Below, one piece after another: positions 6,939-14,592 of a stretch of DNA of 32,707 nt. The position numbers and the translations under genes were made by a program. Source of the stretch: Ruminococcaceae bacterium UBA3215 (GTDB taxonomy: Bacteria; Bacillota; Clostridia; Oscillospirales; Ruminococcaceae); contig DEWH01000016.1 of assembly GCA_002363155.1 (NCBI GenBank), forward strand, positions 5,623 to 38,329. The letters run 5' to 3'. Within the stretch, counting starts at the first letter, position 1; each line of letters starts with the position of its first letter. The notes beneath the pieces are model-generated. The model was not told where the DNA came from, made no database searches, and saw only the letters and a program-made list of their open reading frames with translations.

Positions 6939-8447
6939 ATGAAATATATAATGTCACTGGATCAGGGTACTACATCATCGCGCGCGGTCATTTTTGACAA
7001 GTCGGCGAATGTTGTTTCTGTTGCGCAGAAGGAATTCACACAGTATTTTCCGGGCAACGGATATGTGGAGCATGACCCGGAGGAGATATGGGAATCACAG
7101 CTGGAAGTATGCCGGAGCGCCATGAAGAAAGCCGGGCTTTCCGCGTCCGATATCGCTGCGATCGGGATAACCAACCAGCGTGAGACTGCGATAGTATGGG
7201 ATAGGAACACCGGAAAGCCCGTTTATAACGCGATAGTCTGGCAGTGCAGGAGAACCGCGCCTATGTGCGAATCGCTGAAAGAGCGGGGGCTCACCGATCT
7301 TATCCGTGATAAGACGGGACTGCTTATAGACCCGTATTTCAGCGCGACAAAGATAAAGTGGATACTTGACAACGTTGAGGGAGCAAGAGAGCGTGCCGAA
7401 AGAGGAGAGCTTCTTTTCGGAACGGTGGACTGCTGGCTGATGTGGAAGCTTTCCGGCGGAAAGGCTCATGTCACCGATCATACCAACGCTTCGCGCACGA
7501 TGCTGTTCAACATACACACTCTTGAGTGGGACAAGGATATACTTGAGCTGCTCGGAATACCGGCTTCGATGATGCCGGAAGTTTCGGATTCCTCCGGGCA
7601 TATCTGCGATACGGCGCCGGAGATATTCGGCGGAAGCATACCGGTATGCGGCTGTGCGGGAGATCAGCAGTCCGCGCTGTTTGGTCAGCGCTGCTTTGAA
7701 AAGGGCGATGTCAAGAACACCTACGGCACGGGAGCGTTCCTGCTGATGAACACGGGCAGCGATTCCGCGGTATCCACCGGAGGTATGCTCACAACGATCG
7801 CATGGAGCATAGGCGGGAAGGTGACCTATGCCCTTGAAGGCTCGGTATTTATCGCGGGAGCCGTGGTCAAGTGGCTCAGAGACGAGATGGAGATGGTAAA
7901 GACCGCTGCGGAAACAGAGCGTATAGCCCTCAGTGTCCCGGACAGCTGCGGAGTTTATGTTGTTCCGGCATTCGTAGGTCTCGGCGCACCATTCTGGGAC
8001 AGCGGAGCGAGAGGTGTTATTTCCGGACTGACACGGGCTGCGGGAAGAGCGCATATCGTCCGTGCGGCGCTTGAATCTATCGCATATCAGGTATGCGACG
8101 TTATGACGGCAATGGAGAAAGATACCGGAAAGATAGGTGCGGTCAAGGCGGACGGCGGTGCAAGCTCCAACAACTTTCTGATGCAGTTCCAGGCTGATAT
8201 ATCCGGCAAGACTGTGATACGCCCGAAGATAGTGGAATCCACGGCTCTCGGTGCGTGTTTCCTTGCAGGTCTCGGCTGCGGTTATTTCAGTAACATTGAA
8301 GAGATAGCTGCGATAGACGACGGGGCTGTGACATTTGAACCGAAGATGGAAAGCGGTGAGCGTGACAGGCTTATTGCCGGCTGGCATGACGCGGTAGTGC
8401 GTTCTTTCAGTTTCGTATGCAGGGACGAGAGGGACGGAAGTCTCTGA
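6939..8447 (+). CDS. glpK: Glycerol kinase
   Basis: Phosphorylates glycerol to glycerol-3-phosphate in the cytoplasm. The 502-residue FGGY kinase has the N-terminal phosphate loop DQGTTSSRA (8-16), NQRETAIVWD with R81-E82 glycerol contacts, GDQQSALFGQ with catalytic D242, and the ATP-site KNTYGTGAFLL and GGASSN segments. CGGAG precedes ATG 6939. In low-GC Gram-positives, HPr phosphorylates a His in a YHFYG-type loop to activate GlpK. Here the equivalent segment reads PEIFGG (227-232) with no His, so that control is probably absent. No glpF or glpD is adjacent. It has its own promoter and terminator, and its neighbour fba makes the triose phosphate link only loosely. Confidence 0.96.
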   Translation: MKYIMSLDQGTTSSRAVIFDKSANVVSVAQKEFTQYFPGNGYVEHDPEEIWESQLEVCRSAMKKAGLSASDIAAIGITNQRETAIVWDRNTGKPVYNAIVWQCRRTAPMCESLKERGLTDLIRDKTGLLIDPYFSATKIKWILDNVEGARERAERGELLFGTVDCWLMWKLSGGKAHVTDHTNASRTMLFNIHTLEWDKDILELLGIPASMMPEVSDSSGHICDTAPEIFGGSIPVCGCAGDQQSALFGQRCFEKGDVKNTYGTGAFLLMNTGSDSAVSTGGMLTTIAWSIGGKVTYALEGSVFIAGAVVKWLRDEMEMVKTAAETERIALSVPDSCGVYVVPAFVGLGAPFWDSGARGVISGLTRAAGRAHIVRAALESIAYQVCDVMTAMEKDTGKIGAVKADGGASSNNFLMQFQADISGKTVIRPKIVESTALGACFLAGLGCGYFSNIEEIAAIDDGAVTFEPKMESGERDRLIAGWHDAVVRSFSFVCRDERDGSL

Positions 8448-8551
8448 TCTCAGTCTGAGTAATGTCCGTGAGCGCAGATAAGAGATTATAAACGGTATAA
8501 AGACAGCATAGGAAGCTATAATGTATTTGATACTTATGCTCCGAAATACAG

Positions 8552-8585
8552 ATCCGCCTGCGGGGATCCGGCAGGCGGATTTTTA
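8552..8585 (+). terminator. Intrinsic terminator of glpK
   Basis: A perfect 10-bp stem ATCCGCCTGC / GCAGGCGGAT with a 9-nt loop and a T5 tract. It lies about 100 bp after the glpK stop; nothing else was recognised between the stop and the stem. Confidence 0.9.
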
Positions 8586-8599
8586 TATAAACGAAACTG

Positions 8600-8628
8600 T
8601 TGACGAATACGGAAAAAGATGTTATAAT
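8600..8628 (+). promoter_or_regulatory. Promoter of the cohesin/dockerin operon
   Basis: TTGACG (8600-8605), a 17-nt spacer and TATAAT (8623-8628). It leaves a leader of roughly 55-60 nt before the first gene. No other promoter or terminator is visible until 13685, so all three scaffold genes probably depend on it. Confidence 0.85.
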
Positions 8629-8693
8629 ATAAGGTGATAATTTATGCACTGAACGGCATGAAAATGCCTGTTTTATTTCAGAAGGACGATGAT

Positions 8694-10070
8694 ATGAGAA
8701 GAATATTCAGAGCTATACCGGCTCTTATTACGGTTTTTGCGGTATTCTTCATGTTTTCCGTTCCCGCAGCCGCAGCTTCGCTGAACGGAATAAGCACATC
8801 TGTGACCGAAGCGGCTCCCGGTGACCGGTTTACTGTGTATGTCGATATACCCCGCAGCGCGAATGCGGATACCCTTTCCGTCCGCGTGGAGTATGACCCC
8901 TATGTGTTCAGTATAATTTCGTGGAGAGCCGATGTTCCGAATGCTGTATCCAACAGCGGTGACGGCTTCTTTGTAGTGACTTCCGCGAATGCGCAGAGAG
9001 CGATTGATCTCAGCAGAGGGCTTCGGTTTTACGCGGAAGCGGAGGTAAACAGGAACGCTCCTACCGGCAGATATGATTTCAGACTCGTGACATCAAGCGT
9101 TTCCTATGTAAAGGACAACGGATATGAGTTTGTTGAGCTCTGGTCACCCGCTGACCGCAATGCCGCAGTTCGTATTAACGGAAACGGGTCCGGTCCCATA
9201 TTTACAACAACCACAAAGCGCGAGGAAGTCACGCAGCGCACAACCTCACGGACCGACGATACCCCCGACGAGATCGAGGAGGTATATGATCCCGACGATG
9301 AAACCGTTGACCCGCCCGATGAGGAGGACAGCATATACGATGATGAAGATGATCCGGACGACTGGTATGAGGAACTTGTCGATGAGGAGCCTGTCGATGA
9401 GGAACCGGCAGAAAGCGATATGCCGGAAACTGCCCGCGATGTGAAGATAACACTCGATTCACAGCTTTCCGGTCTTTCCGACGGTAAGATACGGCTTTCC
9501 ACAAAATCCTACTTCTTCACGGAAGATACTGTCGTAGAGCTTCGGAACACCGATCCTTACGGTGCCGATGCACAGCATGCAGCGGCAAACCTTCTGCTTG
9601 AGAGCCACGACAGATATACATTCGACATAACACTTCGCGGAACCGAGACCGGCTCTCTGATCTCGACGCTTGGCAGCGGTTATATCGAGCTTGCGATTCC
9701 GCTTCCGGAGAGAATGAAGACATCTCCCGATGCGCTCCGCGTATATCACATCGCAGACGGATTTCCGAGACTTATCGCAAGCAGCATCACCTCCGAGGAC
9801 GGCACGGCAAAGATATGCTTCCGCGCCAACTCGTTTTCGCCGTACATGATAATCGACACTGTGAACGAATACTACCCGGAGCCGGAGATCATCTCCGGAA
9901 ACAGTACCGGCGGAAACGGGGGACGACCCATAAATCCCGCCACGGGAGTAGCTGCCGCGGTGATCATACCGTCGGCGATGATAGGTTGTGTGGTGCTTGC
10001 GAAAAAGTCGAAAAAAAGGAAAAGAGCGAAAAAATATCAGGGAGGGGAAGACGATGAGGAAACGCAGTAA
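8694..10070 (+). CDS. Cell-surface-anchored cohesin-like protein
   Basis: A 458-residue surface protein. Residues 1-28 are a signal peptide (RR, hydrophobic core, AAAA cleavage region). Residues 30-165 form a cohesin-like beta module with APGDRFTVYVDIP (41-53) and VEYDPYVFSIISW (65-77). Next come a Thr-rich then Asp/Glu/Pro-rich spacer (170-243), an extra beta-rich domain of unknown family (247-390), and a C-terminus with NPATG (414-418), a hydrophobic helix (419-436) and KKSKKRKRAKK. This resembles a sortase signal of the NPxTG type, although the final GGEDDEETQ tail is unusual and simple membrane anchoring is possible. The start is ATG 8694, with AAGGA 7 nt upstream; in-frame GTG 8634 would add 20 residues before the signal peptide. 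Its role is inferred by analogy with single-cohesin anchors such as ScaE of Ruminococcus flavefaciens: to hold dockerin proteins on the cell. Confidence 0.72.
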   Translation: MRRIFRAIPALITVFAVFFMFSVPAAAASLNGISTSVTEAAPGDRFTVYVDIPRSANADTLSVRVEYDPYVFSIISWRADVPNAVSNSGDGFFVVTSANAQRAIDLSRGLRFYAEAEVNRNAPTGRYDFRLVTSSVSYVKDNGYEFVELWSPADRNAAVRINGNGSGPIFTTTTKREEVTQRTTSRTDDTPDEIEEVYDPDDETVDPPDEEDSIYDDEDDPDDWYEELVDEEPVDEEPAESDMPETARDVKITLDSQLSGLSDGKIRLSTKSYFFTEDTVVELRNTDPYGADAQHAAANLLLESHDRYTFDITLRGTETGSLISTLGSGYIELAIPLPERMKTSPDALRVYHIADGFPRLIASSITSEDGTAKICFRANSFSPYMIIDTVNEYYPEPEIISGNSTGGNGGRPINPATGVAAAVIIPSAMIGCVVLAKKSKKRKRAKKYQGGEDDEETQ

Positions 10071-11946
10071 GAGCGCTGCGGCGAGACGTGGGGCAGCAGT
10101 GTGGGCGGCAATAAGTATGATGCTTACGTTCCCGTGTGCTTACGGGAAAGGTTTTGATTTACCACTTCTCGGTATATCCGCGGGAGCAGAGAGCACAGGT
10201 ACCTGCGGCGAGTCGTTGGTATGGGAGCTTGACGATGAGGGAACGCTGACGATAAGCGGAACCGGGGAAATGTATGATTGGAAGACGAGGGAGAGTCCGT
10301 TTTATAATAATCGTGATATTAAGACAGTAATTATCGAAGACGGTGTAACATTTATCGGTGGTTATGCTTTTCAGCAGTGTCAGAACATTACCGCTGTATC
10401 AATACCGGAAAGTGTAAAAGGTTTTGGTATATTTGCTTTCGCGTCCTGTAAAAGTCTTTCCGACATAAAACTGCCGGACGGACTTAATACTATAAGTCAA
10501 GGTCTATTCTATGAATGTTCCGCTCTTGAAAGACTGGATATTCCAAAGAGTGTTACATCAATTGGTCGGGCTGCGTTTGACTCTTGTTTTTCTATTGACG
10601 GTATTGTTATACCTGACGGTGTAACAATACTGCCGTATGATGTTTTTAATTGTTGCTCTAAACTCAGCGCTATAAATATTCCTTACGGTGTTACGAGCAT
10701 TGATGATGTTGCATTAACGGGGTGCAGAAGTCTTACAAGTTTGGAAATCCCCGAAACTGTGACCTATCTTGGAGTTCAGAATTTTACCGGCTCGGGTATT
10801 ACAGAGATAACCATTCCGAAAAGTGTTACCAAAATGGGATACGATCTGTTTTCATCCAGTAAAGTGACCGATATTTATTATACCGGTACCGAAGCTCAGT
10901 GGAAAGCAATTGATTATAATAATCTGATGAAAGCAAATGTAAAGAAAAAAAGTATTAACTCCTACTTACAGATAAGTGATGATGTTACTATCCATTTTCT
11001 CGGTGACACACCAGAGCCGGATAATGACCTCACGCTCGGCGGAGGTATCAGTGTTTCTTCCTCAACGTCAGACACTTGCGGTACATTTGAGCTGTATATA
11101 GATATTCCCGCTTCTGATAATTGGGCGGATGAGATATCGCTGAACGTGGAATTCGATCCGGAAGCATTTGAGGTAGTTTCTTGGTATTCAAACAACACTT
11201 CTTCACTGGATTATATCCAAAACATCATCAGCGGCGCATGGGTAGATCACGGAAGCGATTATCTGTCACTTACCGCGTCAAACAAAATACCGCTCATAGA
11301 TCTCAGCAAAGGGATACATCTGACTGCCAAAATGAAGGTCAAAAACACAGCGTCTGTCGGAAATCACAGCATTACACTGAAAAAAGCCGATATTTGCAGA
11401 TATGATGCTGAGCTTGACAAATACAGACATTTCTGGGAACCGGAAACCGAATATCTTGAAGTTTCTGTCATGAACGATGTTGTTTCGGGACATATCTCCG
11501 GTTACGGCGATAACAAGGGCATCATAACAGTCACGCTGTTTGATCCCGACGGCAGGGCGGTAAGCAGTATGACCGCGGTTGACGGAGATTATGTGTTCTC
11601 CGGACTTACTCCCGGCGCATCATATTCCGTGCGTGCTTCAATGCCGCGCTGTGCGCCGAGAACCGTCACTTTTACGGCAGGAGACTCTGTGACGGAGCAG
11701 AATATCGTTCTGCGAAAATACGGAGATGTGAACGGCGACACGTTCGTCGATGCAAAAGACGCAACACAGATAATGCGCTATGAAGTGGGAATGCCCTCGC
11801 TGATAAAAGGTGCGGACGATACGGTTGACACATATCTTCTGCAAGTCGCGGATATCATCGGGAGCGGGAAACCGTCCTCAAAGGACGCAACGCAGATACT
11901 GCGCTATGACGTAGGAATGACTTCGATATTTGACAGACTTGTATAA
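10054..11946 (+). CDS. Secreted LRR-cohesin-dockerin protein, paralogue 1
   Basis: A 630-residue exported protein. A basic start and hydrophobic segment (1-31) act as signal peptide. BspA/LRR_5-type leucine-rich repeats run from about 66 to 318, with recurring IPxSVTSIGxxAF units and a closing IYYTGTEAQWKAI. A cohesin-like module follows (328-472; LYIDIP, VEFDPEAFEVVSWYS, IDLSKGIHLTAKMKV). A small carboxypeptidase-regulatory-like beta-sandwich spans 477-553, and a type I dockerin 556-630. The first calcium loop is canonical (D558, N560, D562, D566, D569); the second (600-611) keeps only its first and last Asp. ATG 10054 lies 17 nt inside the upstream gene and follows GGGAGGGG, implying coupled translation. 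The LRR-coding part is clearly more AT-rich than the rest. Carrying both a cohesin-like module and a dockerin suggests a chain-forming scaffold subunit. Confidence 0.8.
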   Translation: MRKRSKSAAARRGAAVWAAISMMLTFPCAYGKGFDLPLLGISAGAESTGTCGESLVWELDDEGTLTISGTGEMYDWKTRESPFYNNRDIKTVIIEDGVTFIGGYAFQQCQNITAVSIPESVKGFGIFAFASCKSLSDIKLPDGLNTISQGLFYECSALERLDIPKSVTSIGRAAFDSCFSIDGIVIPDGVTILPYDVFNCCSKLSAINIPYGVTSIDDVALTGCRSLTSLEIPETVTYLGVQNFTGSGITEITIPKSVTKMGYDLFSSSKVTDIYYTGTEAQWKAIDYNNLMKANVKKKSINSYLQISDDVTIHFLGDTPEPDNDLTLGGGISVSSSTSDTCGTFELYIDIPASDNWADEISLNVEFDPEAFEVVSWYSNNTSSLDYIQNIISGAWVDHGSDYLSLTASNKIPLIDLSKGIHLTAKMKVKNTASVGNHSITLKKADICRYDAELDKYRHFWEPETEYLEVSVMNDVVSGHISGYGDNKGIITVTLFDPDGRAVSSMTAVDGDYVFSGLTPGASYSVRASMPRCAPRTVTFTAGDSVTEQNIVLRKYGDVNGDTFVDAKDATQIMRYEVGMPSLIKGADDTVDTYLLQVADIIGSGKPSSKDATQILRYDVGMTSIFDRLV

Positions 11947-11968
11947 CAGAACCGGGAGGATATGCTTT

Positions 11969-13669
11969 ATGAAAAAGATCAGTCTTGCAAAAAAGATCGC
12001 TGCGTGTGCGGCTGCCATATGTATGGCTTTCGGAGTATTCGGTTCCGGCGCTCCGGAGATAATACCTTCACTCGGTATAGATGCCGGGGCGGAATATGTC
12101 ATAGCCGAAGGAACAATCGGCAGCCTTTCCTGGATAATCGGCAATCTGGGGACCCTGCAGATAAGCGGTACCGGGGCTATGGAGGATTACGCCGATTCGG
12201 CTGACTCTCCTTTCTACAGCGGAGAATACGCCGAACTCGTTGAGAGAGTCATTCTGAAACCGGGCATCACTTCCATAGGCGATTACGCGTTTTACGGACT
12301 GCAGAACCTGGAGACAGTAACAATCCCCAATACAGTGACCCGCATCGGGAATGACGCTTTTGCGTACTGCACCGCACTTGAGAGTATAACTGTCCCGGAG
12401 GGAGTAAGGTATATCGGCTCCGCTGCTTTTTCAAGCACAGGTCTCAGATCCCTTACTGTACCGGACAGCGTTGAGGAGATCGCACAGTATGCTGTGACTG
12501 CCTGTGAGAATCTGAGTGACGTTTTTCTGCCTGCCGGGCTTGAGCGGATAGGAAAAGGAGCTTTTGCATACAACGACGCATTGGGAGATGTCTGGTATGA
12601 CGGAAGCAAATCAGAATGGGACGAACTTTTCCGGCAGTACGACTTATATTTTAAGCAGGACATTGATGATTACCTCTTCCTTAAAGAGTCCGTGATGATC
12701 CACTATGATTATTCCGAGAGCGGTGATGACACGGATCCTGGCAGCGTAACTTATATCACCGGAGGCGGTATCAGCGCATCTGTGACAGACGCTGCGCCCT
12801 CCGGCACATTCACCGTGTACATAGATATCCCGGAATGTGAACATGATGCGGACACCGTATCGTTCAGAGCCACATTTGACCCTACCGTTTTTGAGGTGGT
12901 TTCGTGGTATTCCAATGAAGTGACGGACAGCAGATATGTCGGAAACATCATCAGCGGAAGTATGGTTAACTCCGGCAGCGGCTTTTTCAGCCTCTCCGCC
13001 ACAAATGCGAAACATTCCATAGATCTTGGCAGCAGCATAAGACTGACCGCGACAATGAAAGTCAGGAGCACCGCTTCCGCGGGAAGCCACAGCATCGATA
13101 TAACAAGAAGCAGCATCTCATACGTTGCAGACGGCGGACAGGAGAATATCGAGCTCTGGGATCCCGATAACAAGCACGTCAGCATCAATGTTACTGCCGG
13201 CAGGATCAGCGGAACGGTTACCGGATACGGAGATAACGAGGGAACTGTTACCGTACGGCTTCTCGATAAGAACAGGACAGTTCTCGATACCGTATATACG
13301 ACAGACGGAAGTTATGTATTCAATAATGTTCAATCCGGACAGAACTATATTATTTCGGTATCAATGCCGAGGTGTGTTCCGGGGCAATTCAGCGTTGCTG
13401 CTTCAGCTTCATCGACAGTGCGGAATCTTACTCTCAGACGGTACGGAGATGTGAACGGCGACGGGTATGTTGATTCCAAGGATGCTGTGCAGATACTCCT
13501 CTATGATGTAGGCAAGCCTTCCCTCATAAGGGGCGAGGACGGGATAGTCGATGAATACCTTCTTTCCGTCGCAAAGGTCTGCGGAAACAGTACACTCACT
13601 GCAAAGGACGCTACGCAGATACTTCGCTATGCGGCAAATCTGCCTTCTGTATTTGATTTAATGGATTAA
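11969..13669 (+). CDS. Secreted LRR-cohesin-dockerin protein, paralogue 2
   Basis: A 566-residue exported protein with the same module order as its upstream neighbour: signal peptide (1-28), BspA/LRR_5-type repeats (about 63-245; IPNTVTRIGNDAF, VWYDGSKSEWDEL), cohesin-like module (264-408; VYIDIP, FDPTVFEVVSWYS, IDLGSSIRLTATMKV), small beta-sandwich (411-490), dockerin (492-566). The first calcium loop is canonical (D494, N496, D498, D502, D505); the second (536-547) begins with Lys and retains only N540 and D547. Both dockerins share the helix DATQILRY. ATG 11969 follows GGGAGGA, 22 nt after the previous stop, so it is in the same operon. No terminator follows before the next promoter at 13685. 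LRR content differs more between the paralogues than their cohesin and dockerin ends. Confidence 0.8.
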   Translation: MKKISLAKKIAACAAAICMAFGVFGSGAPEIIPSLGIDAGAEYVIAEGTIGSLSWIIGNLGTLQISGTGAMEDYADSADSPFYSGEYAELVERVILKPGITSIGDYAFYGLQNLETVTIPNTVTRIGNDAFAYCTALESITVPEGVRYIGSAAFSSTGLRSLTVPDSVEEIAQYAVTACENLSDVFLPAGLERIGKGAFAYNDALGDVWYDGSKSEWDELFRQYDLYFKQDIDDYLFLKESVMIHYDYSESGDDTDPGSVTYITGGGISASVTDAAPSGTFTVYIDIPECEHDADTVSFRATFDPTVFEVVSWYSNEVTDSRYVGNIISGSMVNSGSGFFSLSATNAKHSIDLGSSIRLTATMKVRSTASAGSHSIDITRSSISYVADGGQENIELWDPDNKHVSINVTAGRISGTVTGYGDNEGTVTVRLLDKNRTVLDTVYTTDGSYVFNNVQSGQNYIISVSMPRCVPGQFSVAASASSTVRNLTLRRYGDVNGDGYVDSKDAVQILLYDVGKPSLIRGEDGIVDEYLLSVAKVCGNSTLTAKDATQILRYAANLPSVFDLMD

Positions 13670-13684
13670 ATGAATTATTTTATA

Positions 13685-13713
13685 TTGACAACCGGATATT
13701 TTTGTATTATAAT
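13685..13713 (+). promoter_or_regulatory. Promoter of the STAS/anti-sigma kinase pair
   Basis: Exact consensus TTGACA (13685-13690), 17-nt spacer, TATAAT (13708-13713). It starts 15 bp after the last scaffold-gene stop codon. Confidence 0.92.
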
Positions 13714-13765
13714 ATTAATGGAAATGCTTTGGCATTAATGTAATCAGGAAAGGAAATGTTTAATT

Positions 13766-14062
13766 ATGACTATTAACAAAAAACAGGACGGAAGCAAGCT
13801 TTCAATAGCTCTTGAGGGAAGACTTGACACTACTACCGCTCCCGAGCTTGAAAATGAGCTCAAGACATCTCTTGACGGTATCAGCAATCTTGTTTTTGAT
13901 CTCTCTGCACTTGAATACATATCTTCTGCTGGACTCAGAGTACTGCTTTCCGCACAGAAGACAATGAATAAGCAGGGCGAGATGACTGTTACCGGAGCAA
14001 ACGAGACCATCATGGAGATCTTTGATGTTACCGGATTCGTTGATATTCTTAATATCGAGTAA
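13766..14062 (+). CDS. Anti-sigma factor antagonist (STAS domain)
   Basis: A 98-residue single STAS domain of the SpoIIAA/RsbV type. In its dephosphorylated state such a protein captures the partner anti-sigma kinase and frees the target. The conserved motif SALEYISSAGLRVLL carries the serine phosphorylated in this family. ATG 13766 is chosen because the nearer ATG at 13756 opens a frame that stops within seven codons; AGGAAAGGA lies slightly far upstream. The next gene encodes the matching kinase, 36 bp away. No sigma factor or PP2C phosphatase gene is present in the window, so the regulated target is unknown. Confidence 0.93.
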   Translation: MTINKKQDGSKLSIALEGRLDTTTAPELENELKTSLDGISNLVFDLSALEYISSAGLRVLLSAQKTMNKQGEMTVTGANETIMEIFDVTGFVDILNIE

Positions 14063-14098
14063 TTTTTCAGCGTTGTCGTCTGAAACAAAGGAGTGTCT

Positions 14099-14506
14099 AT
14101 GAAGGAACTAAAGATAGAAGCCCGGACGGAGAATCTTCCCGAGGTGCTCGGCTTTGTAGATACGCTCCTTGAGGAGCGGGAATGTAAGATGAAGCCGCAG
14201 ATGCAGATCGATGTTGCTGTCGAGGAGATATTCGTAAATATAGCGCATTATGCATATACCGAGGGAGTTGGAGAGGCACGCATACAAGTGGACTTCGAGG
14301 GCGACCCTTTGTCGGTGGCTATTACGTTTATTGATCGCGGCATTCCATACGATCCGCTTGCGAAGGATGATCCCGATGTTACTCTTTCCGCTGCGGAACG
14401 CCAGATCGGCGGACTGGGCATCTATATGGTCAAAAAGAGTATGGACGAAGTGCTTTACAGCCATGAGGACGGCTGCAATATCTTTACAATAAAAAAGAAG
14501 ATATAG
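14099..14506 (+). CDS. RsbW/SpoIIAB-type anti-sigma kinase (HATPase)
   Basis: A 135-residue GHKL ATPase. The N-box VEEIFVNIAHYAY, the IDRGIPYDPL segment and the GGLGIYMVKKSMDEV glycine loop mark it as a serine-kinase anti-sigma or partner-switching protein. It would phosphorylate the STAS protein encoded just upstream and bind its target in the alternative state. ATG 14099 follows AAAGGAG at five-base spacing. The operon ends in a 13-bp terminator. Proteins of this group also act without sigma factors, for example by controlling SpoIIE-like phosphatases, so the output cannot be assigned here. Confidence 0.9.
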   Translation: MKELKIEARTENLPEVLGFVDTLLEERECKMKPQMQIDVAVEEIFVNIAHYAYTEGVGEARIQVDFEGDPLSVAITFIDRGIPYDPLAKDDPDVTLSAAERQIGGLGIYMVKKSMDEVLYSHEDGCNIFTIKKKI

Positions 14507-14531
14507 CCTGTCCCGTAAAAGTTAAAACAAG

Positions 14532-14567
14532 AAAATGCTGCTGTTTTTGTACAGCAGCATTTTTATA
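14532..14567. terminator. Bidirectional intrinsic terminator
   Basis: A perfect 13-bp stem AAAATGCTGCTGT / ACAGCAGCATTTT (14532-14544, 14551-14563), flanked by A and T runs. It can serve both the plus-strand kinase gene and the converging minus-strand serine hydrolase gene. Confidence 0.93.
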
Positions 14568-14592
14568 TTGATCGGTTGTTTTTATCAGCGTA

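Noticed and set aside
7095..8387. 430-codon minus-strand open frame opposite glpK
   Set aside because: It is a shadow of the glpK codon pattern, has no RBS, no recognisable domains and a composition rich in Arg, His and Cys typical of antisense frames.
8631..8652. Two-codon leader ORF (ATG CAC TGA) preceded by AAGGTGAT before the scaffold operon
   Set aside because: The predicted transcription start from the 8623-8628 -10 box falls at about 8635, so the Shine-Dalgarno sequence would be at or before the RNA 5' end.
9104..9502. Ser-rich minus-strand frame opposite the acidic linker of the anchor protein
   Set aside because: The poly-Ser product is simply the complement of the Asp/Glu-rich codons on the plus strand.
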